DNA of 64,000 bases from Celoporthe dispersa (Eukaryota; Ascomycota; Sordariomycetes; Diaporthales; Cryphonectriaceae), in the NCBI GenBank assembly GCA_016584495.1, contig WAID01000004.1, positions 248,001 to 312,000 of the forward strand, in the 5' to 3' direction. The notes under the pieces were generated by a model. The model was not told the DNA's origin. It was given only the letters and a program-made list of their open reading frames with translations, and ran no database searches. Position numbers and translations under genes: made by a program. Below are positions 32,711-44,000 of this stretch, one piece after another. Within the stretch, counting starts at the first letter, position 1, and each line of letters begins with the position of its first letter.

Positions 32711-35244
32711 ATGGCTTCTACCCTCCCGCTACATGCCACGCCACCTCAGAGAAGAAGGACTCTCGCCACTATGCTTGAGAAGCTCAGGATCTCGAGGCAG
32801 AGAATAAATAGCTTCTAGAAATCAAGCTTCCAGCAGTCTTGAGCTGGCCTCGCTATCCACTCACACTTCGAATGTCGAACCGGACTCTCCGATTACCATC
32901 GACGAAACCGAAGTCCTGGAGATTGCCGGCATGCATAAATGCTTCCGAATGCCAGTTACAGCGCCAGACATCGAGGTGAAAGACCTGCCAAATCTTGATG
33001 ACGTTACTCAGTACGGAGTCGAAGCGGAAGTGCAGGAAGAGCTGTGGGCCAAGGAGGTATCCAGGCTCGTCGAAGTCGCTACAACCAACACTCCTCTCGA
33101 GTTCAAAGGCTCGCAAGACTTGGCAATAGACTCAGAAAAGTCATATGGAATCCTCGCCTCTCTAGCAGACCAGGTCTGGACTGTCATCAATATTACGTTG
33201 CATGACAGCGAGAGCGTCCTGGCGGAACACGCCGAAGGTCTTTGCAATGCCAAAAACTTGACGCAAAGCCGGATGATTCTGGACTACTTCTGCAACAACG
33301 AGGAAGACGATGCCACAGGTGGACACGAAGCAACGTCAAACGGTAACCGGGAGGACTTCTTTAACTTCGTGGATTACTGTACAGCTGTTCTCGCGCGCGT
33401 CATCTGCGGCATAGCAGATGGAAGGTCCTTCCACCTCAATATCTTGGCACAGCTAGCCAAGATATCCACCAAGCCTCAAAGTCGTTTCGGCCAAACCACA
33501 GGAGTTCTCCCAGATATCCATCGCCAACGGCGTCCAGAAGAGTCATATTCCCGTACCTAAACAATCTAGCCTCCGAGGACGTCGGGGCGTTGACACGACG
33601 GGGTCCAGCCTGGAGTCCCTTTTTGATGCTGGATCGGATTTGAACCCCCTGCTTGAAGGCCTGCGCGGTCTCAAAAGAGGCAAGCTCGAGGAGATGGCCT
33701 CATCCAGCAAGAAAGACTCCCTGAAATCGGTATACTTCTTCCAATGTGAAAAGTTCCGAAGCATCATCTTGCAATTGTTACGCGTCTGCACCGTCGCCTT
33801 GCGAGGGAACAACAATCTAATGAGGACGTCCGTTACCTCGTATGAGATCTGTGCGATGGTTTACGAGACTGGTCCCGAGCGATTCCGCACTTTGGTTTTC
33901 CAGGATAATGATAACGACTTCATGGGAACCTCTGACCCCTCCAACATCAACTACGCCCGCAGTGGGTTTGATACCCTCGACAAAATCGTCAGACACGTCT
34001 GCAGCCAAGTTGATGGCACAAGCGACAACAACCTCTCAGCAAGTCAAGGTGATGAGTCAGTCGGAACCAGGATCTCCTGGAGCTATGCTACCAACGGAAG
34101 CGACCCTCACAGCCTGCAGACACAAAAGTCCGTCAGAATCAAGTCCATGAGCCATGTCTTCACCATTATGATCCCTTTGGTCTTAACGAGCCCGGCCGTA
34201 GTGAGCCTGTTGGAACAGTTTATTACCGTGGCCATATTTCTCGAGCTCCAGGGAGAGCGGAAGCAGAGCCTAATCAAACCCCGGATATACTCCAATTACA
34301 CTGCGTTTTTCTGCTTGACCACGGAGAAATATATCATCACACAGCGGCATCGTGGGCAAGACGAGGCCAAGTCCCTGTCAAACGCGCTGATGAGGCGCAA
34401 TAATCTCCACGCAGGGGATTTCATAGCGTGTATTGGTCATACCAAAAGCTTCCCTGTGTCCGAGCACGACAAGAGCGTCTTGGAGCGGATACAGCGGCAC
34501 CAGCTGGAGCTCGACAATGTCAGCAACAAGATGAACTCATGGGTTCTCGAGGAGAAAGGCGTGATGGTGCGGTGCAAACTATATGTCTCCACCCTCATTG
34601 TTTTGTGCATGACTATCGTCGCTGGAGGCATAACGATCGGACTGACGGTCAAGGACCGCATTCCGGGCGTGGACCCTTTCGATCTCACAGAATACTACTG
34701 GGTTCTTGCCGGCTTCATATTGCTTGTTACAAAGAGCATTCGCGTACAGAACTGGCCTTGGAATGATTTTCTTCACGGTCGCGTCCTGTGCAAGAGCCTT
34801 TCTGAGCTCTCAACGGTTACTGGAGTTCAGGATCAGCTGATTCTAGCTAAGCTGTTGCAGGATGAGTCTACATCCATCCTGCGAACCCGCGGGCCTTACA
34901 ACACCGTTTTTCGGCGCCATTCGGAAGATGGTTTCTCTATCGACAGGCCTCTCAGCACGTGGACGATGCTGTTGAGTGGACTAATCATGATTGAAGTTGA
35001 ATCCGCGCGTGGTCGTGGTCTTGTCTGTCTGGATCTCCGGAGAGGTACACGTTACGCGATCATTCAGAACTTGGGCGAATACGAGTCGGATGATGAAACC
35101 AAATTTATTTGTTGTAGCAATTTACAGGATAGTAATGGTGGGAATGCTTCGGGCGGCGCAAATAAGGTGAGACTTAATATTGGCAATATGGTTTGGATGC
35201 GTGCGCGTGGATTTTATGCGAACAGATATGCTGAGTTTAGATAA
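32711..35244 (+). CDS. Large orphan membrane protein, two frameshifts
   Basis: No family recognised. Three open segments join into about 843 residues if two one-base insertions are discounted: one near 32806-32808 (AAA) and one near 33471-33472. The first segment starts MASTLPLHATPPQRRR. The second holds acidic, helical sequence (32808-33470) and the third runs uninterrupted from about 33475 to the TAA at 35242. Near the C-terminal half there is a hydrophobic segment (LYVSTLIVLCMTIVAGGITI) and a second one (YYWVLAGFILLVT) separated by a short polar loop, then a soluble domain with STWTMLLSGLIMIEVE. A helical stretch (LERIQRHQLELDNVSNKMNSW) before the first membrane segment could form a coiled coil. 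It is transcribed divergently from the AAA ATPase. The start is chosen because this frame connects by a single base to the body; it could lie elsewhere. Confidence 0.65.
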
Positions 35245-35337
35245 CTTTTAACATTTTTTTCTCTCTCTTTCGATTAGTGTTATAATCCTTTCAATATTTA
35301 AGTGTCAGGTTTATAGTGCATACAAGTGAAATGAGAG

Positions 35338-35890
35338 TGTTATGACCCATTCAACATGCAGGTCACGAAACAAACCACGCGAACAGCGGGGTTCGGCGCG
35401 GCAGAATTCCATACTCTCGTTACCATTAGATAGGAACAGTACATAGCTCTTCAGTTTGTTTGTTTGTTGTCGGTTTAGGCATCCTGCCCGATCGGGTACA
35501 CTCCTTGCCCGCCCGCTGCAATAAAAAAAAAAAAGGCTCCCCTCGCCGGTTCCTGCCTTTTACTCGAGACTTTCTCCTCTCCTTGCCTCGACCAGATGAT
35601 CTTTTGCCTGCCTCCCCTCCTATCGTGTCTCCCTCTTCTGCATCTATCGCCGGGCCCTTTCGTCGTCCATCCATGGTCCACCTCTCGCCCATCTTACGAT
35701 TTTTCTCTCCCTTCAGTCTCTCTTTCCACATCCTGTCTGCTGCTGTCAATAGTTCAGCTGCGACCGATAGCCCTTATCTGAACTTGCTAATACATCTCTC
35801 CCATGCTGCCCAACCTTCCTACCTCTCTAGCCTGGCTGCTCTCCGTCAAGGCTTTGTCTCGTATATTTCTTCTCCGGCCCTATAAGGCTT
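35338..35890 (+). mobile_element. LTR-like repeat, copy B
   Basis: Starts TGTTATGACCCATTCAACAT (shared with fragment D) only 94 nt after the orphan gene stop. About 130 nt later it enters CGGTTTAGGCATCCTGCCC and an ATAAAA box near 35521, followed by TTTTACTCGAGACTTTCTCC, and a CT-rich leader homologous to copy A for some 350 nt. It thus links fragment D (5' end) with copies A and C (promoter half), showing that all four belong to one element of roughly 0.55 kb or more. No open reading frame of mobile-element type is present. Confidence 0.6.
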
Positions 35891-36421
35891 CCTCCTCGCA
35901 TCCTGTAGGTTCTTGATGCAAACTGCAGATTATGCCTATACTGATCGATCGCAAAAATTTCCATAGTTATGCAAAGTGTAGATCTGGGCATATATTAGCA
36001 TGCATGGTTACTTGCTTTCCTATTATAGCTTCGCCTAGCAATATCTTCGCCCGTTAACTAGAGTTCATGCATATATTACATTATAAGAAAGCTCGACCCA
36101 CGGGCTGCCTAGGACTGATACTTGCGGACCTCAGCGTCCACCTTGAACAGCGCGTGAGGCTGACATCGAAACGTAATTTGTTCAATCTAGCAACCTGTGG
36201 AAACGAACCCTGAGTATCCTCCGTCGTAGCACCTTGCCTGTCACCCTCCGAAACATCTTTGCCCGACACCGTCCGCCCAGTCTCAGCCTACCGGGTGGAA
36301 ACTTCTCCTTCCTAGAACCGACACAGTCAGCAGATGACCCTCTAGAAGACATCAACACAAGGGCATAGTTAGCACAGACTTACCTAGCACGAAGACAGGG
36401 GAGACCTCCTTCTCCTCCCCC
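35891..36421. other. Intergenic region with a possible minus-strand intron
   Basis: No complete gene. On the minus strand 36383-36342 reads as a 42-nt intron (GTAAGT, GCTAAC, TTCTAG), which lies just downstream of the small secreted protein stop and may belong to the same transcript. Confidence 0.4.
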
Positions 36422-36760
36422 TCACTCATCGGCCGTAGCCACCGTGTCTAGGCCGCTGACCTGTCGACTCTCGACATCAACCCCCTCGTTTGCAGCTCCG
36501 TGGAGGGACTGTCTTGATACCACCACCACGCAGTCGTCCGTCTCGAGCCCTCGCTCCCAGGACTCTTCGCCCTTCTCTGCTTCTTTTCCTCCTGAGCCGA
36601 TGGGAAGGCACTGTCTGGCTTGAATGGAGGCAGAGGCTTTCTCATTGTCGACTGCGAGCTCATTGTTGTTGCTGGGCGCAGGGGCGGCCATACTGGTAGG
36701 AAGGAGAGTGCTGCTGATAATGGCGGCGAGCGCCAGGGCGATGGTGGAAACGGACTGCAT
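36422..36760 (-). CDS. Small secreted protein candidate
   Basis: A single frame of 112 residues. It opens with a convincing signal peptide (MQSVSTIALALAAIISSTLLP, cleavage expected near MAA-PAPSNNN), then a short propeptide-like stretch ending in QARQCLPIGSG; the rest is charged. Only two cysteines remain in this frame. A good TATA box lies 151 nt upstream. The minus-strand GTAAGT...TTCTAG intron at 36383-36342 suggests the transcript is spliced further on, so the C-terminus given here could be wrong. No known domain; an effector-like or hydrophobin-unrelated secreted peptide is possible. Confidence 0.45.
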   Translation of the reverse strand: MQSVSTIALALAAIISSTLLPTSMAAPAPSNNNELAVDNEKASASIQARQCLPIGSGGKEAEKGEESWERGLETDDCVVVVSRQSLHGAANEGVDVESRQVSGLDTVATADE

Positions 36761-36910
36761 CTTTGGAAAAGGATGAGGGAATAGATAGTGGAGCTCTGTA
36801 TTGGCCAGGGGTTGCCTTCTTTTTGCGTTTTGGAAATTTAGTTGAAGCAGGTGAGGGTCTGGATCTATGCTTCTTCAGATGAGACGGAGAGTAGAAGGCA
36901 TGAGCTAGAC

Positions 36911-36917
36911 TTTTATA
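36911..36917 (-). promoter_or_regulatory. TATA box of the small secreted protein candidate
   Basis: TATAAAA on the minus strand, 151 nt before the ATG at 36760, a normal distance for a fungal core promoter plus leader. Confidence 0.45.
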
Positions 36918-39900
36918 CTTGAGAGCAAACCCATAAGGAAACCCAGACCCCCTCGGCCAGTCAAAGTAGACCTGCAAGATGCTACCACACCTTCAACCTA
37001 CTCATCCACCCACCGCCTCCGAGACTCTCTGCTCTCGCCAGGCGGGAACCTGGACACAACTACCGCGGGGCGACAACAAGCTTGCCCAGAAAAGAAGCCA
37101 TGGACCAAGCGAGACGTTTGGCGAAAGCACATGCAGCCTTCCGAGACCGCCAGACCGGCTTTCTTTGCCCTGTCAGAGCCGCATGAGCCCAATCGGCTGA
37201 CGGCCTTGGTGCCCTAAGGGTTTCCCCCCGGTGTTGTTGTGTTTTCTCTCCTTTGTGCGTCTCTCGTCTGTCTCGCCTCGTCATCCCGTCACCCGCCGGC
37301 TAATACAGCCGAGTTGTATGGTATGCTTTTGGGCCTCGCCAACCGGTTCGTCTTTGGGGGGATTACCCTGGATCACGGTCTCGGTGGATGTCTGCTGATA
37401 TCGGATATCTTGACGAGCAGCTTCAACCCGCCGTGTCCAGCGTTATTACACACGTAAACCATTCGAGGCGTTGGTTGACGAGTAGTTGAGATGTGAAATG
37501 CGTGTAGTACATATGTGCTAAGGCAGAGGCTGCGCAGCGTGCCAACCAAGCAGACCAGAGGCTCTCCCAGTTTGTCAGAGCCCTACCATCAAGGATGGAC
37601 TTCATCACGCTGAGAACTCTACAGTGAGGATAGCTCTATAGGAAGAGCGCACCTAGATGTTCTGGCAACTAGACGACGGCCAGGGAGCCATGATCGTGAT
37701 GCCCTGCGATACCCCAGACCTCGCCTGCCAGACCCGGGACCCTGCAGCTGTCAAAGAGTCAGTGCGACCATATTACAGGGCAGATGAGCGGCCGGGCCAG
37801 GCTGTCTGTGAGCACAACAGCGGCAGCACAGCTACTACCACCACCATCACCACCAGCAGGATCGAGCTCCGAGTCTTGTCTCCCCCGAGACCATTCCTTG
37901 GTTGTCTGCCTGACCGGCCGGATGCCCTTTTGAGCACCTAACGCAAGCACCTACACATCGCTTAGTGATGGTGCTTGACCTGAGCACTCTTTCCCCTCCG
38001 AGACACCTGGGCAGTCAGATGATTAATTACACCCATGGATCGTGCTCGCCTCAAGAGCCACGACCATGCTGTCCCCCTCTGTCCTTTCTCGCGTATAGTT
38101 GCCCTCCTCTCTCGACTCCTCGTCTACCACAGCCGAAAGAAGAACCTCACGGTAGAGACTTGGGTGCATGGAATATACCTCTGGATACCATCCCGCCGCG
38201 ATCGGCAATGGGGAGCTGTTCGTTGTCTCTCCATACCACCACCCACTGATCTGGGAATCTCGAGGCGAGATCAAGTCTCTTTCCTCCCTCTAAACCGTCG
38301 CGAAGAAGGGGTTCACAGGGCGGGCTCGGGTTGCCGAGCGAGGCATTCCCGCCTTTCCCTTCCGCCCGCCCATGCACCCGAGCGAGCGAGCGAGATACCT
38401 AGCGGGCCTGGTAGATATTCATCCATTGTGGTCTCTGTCTCGTCACATAGGCGACGGGAGGGAAAAGGCAGATGGCATATGAATGCTGACCGGCTGATCG
38501 ACCCTCTCTCTCCTTCCCCTATCGAGAGGCAGGCAGGCAGACGGGTAGGAGATACCAACACTCAGCCCTTCATTCGCCCAGCCGTCATTGGGATGGTGCA
38601 AACTAACCTTTTCCCTTTAATTAGGTAGGAAAACTCCTTTATAACTGTCTCCGCCGCGATGAAAAACTTCCAGTGATCTTCAATAAAATATTTTAAAAAA
38701 AAAGTCACAAAGGCAGAGAGGAAAGGGTAGGGAGAGAGAGAGGAGGAGGGAGGGAGGGAGCAGCGACAGATACATCACTCACATATGACAAGCTCATCGG
38801 ACAGGCTGGCAGAGACCAGATCGTGTAACGATTGCCCCGCTGCGAGATAGCCCTGAGACACACAGCAACGTTGACCCCCCGACTGGACTAGATGGGCTGC
38901 GGTAGGATATGACATGTAAATATTGGCCTAGGCACAAGGAGGGCCTGATTGGGACTGTCGCAGCACACACAGGCTGAGCCGACAACAGTCTAGGGAATAG
39001 CAACACAAATCACAATATACCCCAAGATAAAACCGAGAGCCGTGGCCGGTCAGACACGGGCATCACAGGGCAAGACAGGTGGGTCGATTGTCTATGTCAA
39101 GTAGTGAAGAAGAATGAATTGTTTAAAAAAAAACTAGAAGTATGTCTCTATCCTCAAATTATCTGTGTTGAACATCGCAGAAGATAGTACATTCGATCCA
39201 GGTAATTGTGAGACTGACCCAAGATACATAGGGTAGCATGGAAAGACATCTCGCCCGCCCCCCTGCCATATATATTGGTCCAGGTTGGTAAATGTTGCAC
39301 TCTTTTTTTTCTTTTTTTCTTTTTGTTGGTGGCGCAAGTCAACGGGACTGACAGCTGGGCATTGTCTCTGCCCAGTCGCCACCCGACTTTTTTCTTTTCG
39401 TCGTCGTACTCCCTGTTCCAAGGGCAGACCATGAGCCTGCTGAGCCCCAAACCATCCTTCTACCCCTCTAAGCCCCTTGATATTCAGAAAAGAAAAGAGA
39501 AAAAAAACCTTGCCCGGCCCGGACAAGAGTGGATGATGTACAAATGATGTCTTGTCGCCGGGCGTTTCCATGTTGTGGCAGTCCGATTGGGTGGTAATCG
39601 ATACGCCATGTGTGTGCAACTCCCCTGCCCTTCTAGGAAAATGTGGTATCGCAAAACCATTCGTCGTGATGAGATGACTGGTACGCTGGGTTTCGACAGA
39701 ACGATCGTGTCGCTGGGCAACTCGAGGCTGGTGTCTCGCGCAGGCGTACTGTGAACAAGAAAAAGGAGAGGACGGTGTGGAAGGACAGCGCCATGAGCGG
39801 GCGGGGAGTCAGGCCGTATCGAGCCAGCACCGCCAGCACACAATGTTGCAGCTGCCTCCACACGAAAATAACACGCCGCCGGAGATTCGTCGCGAAGATC

Positions 39901-40006
39901 GAGGCACCGGTCACCTAAGCAGAATTCCGAAACGCCGAAGATGCCGATAATGAAAGAGTAGAGTACAGGCAAGGAGTCGTTCGTTCGTAACTATGTTCGA
40001 TCATCC
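36918..40006. other. Gene-free region
   Basis: About 3 kb without a supported gene. It contains pyrimidine-rich and purine-rich low-complexity sequence (for example AGGGAGGGAGGGAG near 38745-38760 and a T-rich tract near 39302-39325). The plus-strand frame 38035-38628 and the minus-strand frames near 39134-39972 are not protein-like. The 39.1-40.0 kb part probably contains the 3' UTR of the WSC gene. Confidence 0.5.
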
Positions 40007-41067
40007 TCACGCGTTGGTCACCTAGAGGGAAGTAAGCCGTTAGTAAGAGTGGTTCAAGATGATGCGGGGGTTTGCGCATATCATGGGACATACGCGAAGT
40101 ATCCGACGTGAGTAGTCCTGGTTGTCGGCGATACTGCCACTGCTCAGTCTCCTCTGGGCCATGACAGGATCCATCCTGGCGTCCGTGTCGATGGAGTAGC
40201 CGCCGCTGCTGCCGGGAGGCTTCATGAAGGCGTTGACTGCAGCGTTGCGGCGGTGCTCCTCCTCAATCTCGCGGTTTTTCCTGCGCCGCATGAAGAAGAA
40301 TATACCTCCAGCTATAGCAAGCAACGCGACGATACCGACCACGACGCCGGCCACAATACCACCCGTGCTGCTCGAGCTCTTTTGGGATACCGCCGAGGGG
40401 CTCGAGGTGACGTAGACGACGCTGGCTGTTACTGGGGTTAGCAGGATTGACCTTATCGTGCTGCAGGACCACCTGTGAACGGCTTACTTTGACCACCGGA
40501 TACGACCGTGGATGAAGCGACTACATCGCCTGAGCTACTCGTCGTACTCGCATTGTCCTTGGCGTAAGACACGTCTAGTGAGATACCAGTGTTAAACACC
40601 GAGAAGTATTTCGTGTTGTCCGAGAAGCCACCGCCTGGTTCACGTCAGTACACAGCTTCCTGGCGAGTCGCCGAGAGAGGGGGAAACTCACAGGCCTCCT
40701 GGGGATAGCCAGCACAGCCAATGCTGCATTTGGAATCGGCTGCCTTCGTGTCCTCCGGCGGGTACTCATTGCCACACCAGCATTCGTCACCGGCCGACAT
40801 GGCGGCCACCAGATAGCCTGCATCCGTGCAGTTCACGGTCGCACAGGATCCTCGAGAGGTGAACACCGAGACGTTGGTCAGGATCAGATCGCCCCATGAC
40901 GAGAAGCAGCCCTGAGAGATGGCGACGCCGAGGGTAGGCTCAGCCGATGGCGACGCGACGCCGGTCGCAGTTGAAGCTGCAGTAGAAGAGGTCTCGCTGG
41001 TGGTGGTGGCCGCGTATGCTGGGTACGCAGCAGCGACCACTGCCGCGAAGATTGTTGTTAATCTCAT
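40007..41067 (-). CDS. WSC-domain transmembrane surface sensor
   Basis: Four exons on the minus strand: 41067-40692, 40634-40488, 40431-40094, 40021-40007; about 291 residues. Introns are 57, 56 and 72 nt, with TGCTAAC and TTACTAAC branch sites in the last two. The layout is that of fungal cell-wall stress sensors: signal peptide (1-19), a WSC module rich in cysteines (LGVAISQGCFSSWGD, GDECWCGNEYPP, CSIGCAGYPQEACGG), a Ser/Thr-rich stalk, one membrane helix (about 199-222, GVVVGIVALLAIAGGIFFFM) followed by RRRK, and a cytosolic tail ending SIADNQDYSRRILRVTNA. The last coding exon is only 15 nt; without that splice a 17-residue unrelated tail would result. Members of this group feed the cell-wall-integrity pathway. 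Confidence 0.88.
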
Positions 41068-44000
41068 CTTGTATGTGTGACTCTTGGCCGGTCGACCGAG
41101 AGGATTGTAAGTATTGATGCGTATCGAGTATCAAGTCGGAGGGACGGAATCGGATCAACGATTCGGTCTCTTGACTTGGGAACGAAGGCGTCGTCGCTTG
41201 GGCGAGTATTAGAGGGTTATGTCGAGCTGGGTAGAACCGACGACGGTCTCTAGAAGATCGTGAGGATTGCTGGCGCCCAGGTCGTGCGTTGCTGGTGTGA
41301 TTTCCTTTGTCCGTCGGATGTATCAACACGCCACGAGGGTGGTCACGAGATGTGAACTGTGTTCGTCGGCGGCCTAGTGCAAGCGAGAATAGACACGGCG
41401 TGAGGATGGTTACACAAAGAGCTCGCGCGGTCGATTGTTGAGCGCAGAACGGCCCCTTTGTCGTAAACCTTCGACCCTATCCCGTTTTCCTGCCTTGGGC
41501 GCGATGGTCCCTTCTTTCTCCCTTCTGTGTCCTCACGGCTGAGATGGCATCGACCTGTGCCTGACTGAAGGCTCAGCCCTTTTTTTCGCCGGTCGCTGGT
41601 GAGAGAGGAAGAGGTTGTTGCTTGGCAGACCCGGTCGGGGGGTTGGACAGACAGATAATGGTGGCTTGTCTTCTCGGTCTGGGGAAGGGCAGCCGTGGGA
41701 TTCGAGGAGATTGACTAGATGATCCAAAAATCCAAGTAAGGGGAGGAGGAAGGGAAAAAAAATCAACAAGCCAAGGGATGTCAGCCCGGATTGGGAGTTG
41801 CGGTCTCGAAACGTGGTCGCGGGCGGTTCGTCTATGAATAGGGGGCGGCCGTGGGATTGGTCCTGTGTCTACCTCCAGCCACACACGTCCAGGTCCAGGT
41901 CAACAAGACGAGACGGCGAGGAGAGAGAGGGCCAACTGGTTGTTCGATACAAGACTGGGCTGGGCTGTACCGGATTGGACAGCGTCGAGAGGGAAACGAA
42001 ACGAACGACTGGGTGCGTATGCGTTGTTTCGGGGTGTCTCAGAGCCTGTCGACCAAAGTTCTCTGTCTCTTTCTCGTCTCGACGGATTTAGAACAGGTCG
42101 ATATGCGTGTTTGTGTGTGTATGTGTGTGTAAGAGAGAGAGAGAGAAGAAAATGATGAGACGAAAAATGATCGGAGAGAAAGAAACGACTGTGGTGTTGC
42201 CAAATGTGACAAAAATGAGAATGAGGAGAGGGAATGAACGGTGGACACACTGCTGTCGGGTCTGACTGGAGAAACGAGTGCAGGTCAGTGCAGTGTTGCA
42301 GTGTGCAGGTTTTGAAAAGAGTGGTCTGGTCGGGCTTGGGTCTCGTTCAGGTCAGGTCAAATCAGGCCAGGTCAGGTCAGACAAGGGCCCTTTTTGGGGG
42401 GGGGAGGGGTGGTAGGGGGGTGTGCGGGTGAGAGAGAGAGAGGGAAGAGAGGGAACAGAGAGGGCAAGAGAGGGAGACGACGGACTGAGCTGGGGATACG
42501 GGGCGTGGCTTCCTGTCTCAGTCATCAGTCCCTTGAGTACTCCCTGCTGATCCCCGCCGGGTCCTGCTCCTCTTTCCTGCCACGCCAACCCATGCACCAG
42601 ACAGTGCACACCTGCTCTTTCCCTCTCTTTCCCTCTCTCTCTCCTTCTCGTTGGGAGAGCAAGGTGGTATCCACCCACCCACAAGCCTGGAACGGGAGGA
42701 AGTTTTCGCACAGTACAGGGGCACGGCCAGTCGACCCACAAGCGCCAGGTGCCCAAGGCTGGCTGGGCATGAGGTGGGTGGGTGGGTGGGCGGATGGAGA
42801 CAGGGGCCAGGTGATGCACCCTCCTCAGTTAGATCATCACCTCACGTTTATTTCAGTCGAGTCACATTCACAGTCACAGTCGAGGGAGCAACACGTATGT
42901 GCATAAGGCACACATGAGGTTGTAGTACCGCCAGCCTCATGTTCATCAGATCAAGACTGGCCCTCCTCGGCCCTCTTCTCTCCTTTTCCCTGGTCATAAC
43001 TGTTGTTTATTTTGCTTTTTTTTTTTTGCCCTATGCTGTTTATTACACAGACACCACAAGCACACATGCTAACGCTGTCAGACAGGACATACCCAGACGC
43101 ACCACTCACATCGCAGAAGGGGAAATTACTGACGGAGCCCCCTTTCTACGATCGACAGTACGTACCCTGGCCCAGGTGTCTCTGAGTGGATGGGACTGAG
43201 ATCGGTTCCTGACTTGGCATGGGTGTTGTGCCCCACCTAATTACCCGCTCACACAGTGCAGGCAAGCTCCCTGCACTATCATCTCCTCCCCCTGCACAAC
43301 TGCCTGCAGAAACGCTCGCCATCAAATTCTGAGTTTGGATCATTGATTGATGGCACCCCACTTCTCGCTCTCGACCCCCAATCACCATCCAACACCCAGC
43401 CTTAGGGCACCTCCCAAGACCGTCTACCGCCCAGCTTATGAAACGGCGAAACATTGGCAACCACCCCCCCTAGGGCGCTGCCCTCCCCAAAAAGAAATGC
43501 GATGACGAAACACCCCTTGCCATTTCACCTGCATTTGATCTAATCTAACAGGAAATGTCAAAGCGGATGTTTCCCTGAGCTCATGGTGACGAGGGTCCTG
43601 ATAGCGAACGCGCACCTTGCGCAGCCTATACACTATCACGACTTGCGCCCATGAGATGAGCCGTGGTACCATCGATTCTCTTCTTGGTGGTAACGACACG
43701 CGGCCAGGCCCAGACTGCCAACGCTCACCATTCCCCTTGAAGGTTGGACGGACAGCCTCGCTGCGAGATGCTACGTGCTAACAGCACTGCGCTTTTTCTT
43801 TTTCTCCCTCTTTTTCTTAAAAGATTTCTCGACAGCGCCAGCCTATGCCGCACTGAGTTGGTTTGCATTTCGCATTCGAGACGATCACCAACGCGCAAGG
43901 CAACTGGCCCTGAAGATCCAAGACGGCCTCTAGTCCTGGTGCTGTGGTGCGGCCGTGGTGCAGCCGTGGTGCTGGTTGCAAGCTGGTCTAGGCCGGACGC

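Noticed and set aside
33630..33660. T-arm-like GGATTTGAACCCC words suggesting a tRNA
   Set aside because: No matching acceptor, D-arm or anticodon arm around it, and it lies inside coding sequence of the orphan gene.
42352..42906. Overlapping frames of 150-170 codons on both strands
   Set aside because: Built from GA/CT simple repeats; both strands open, neither protein-like.
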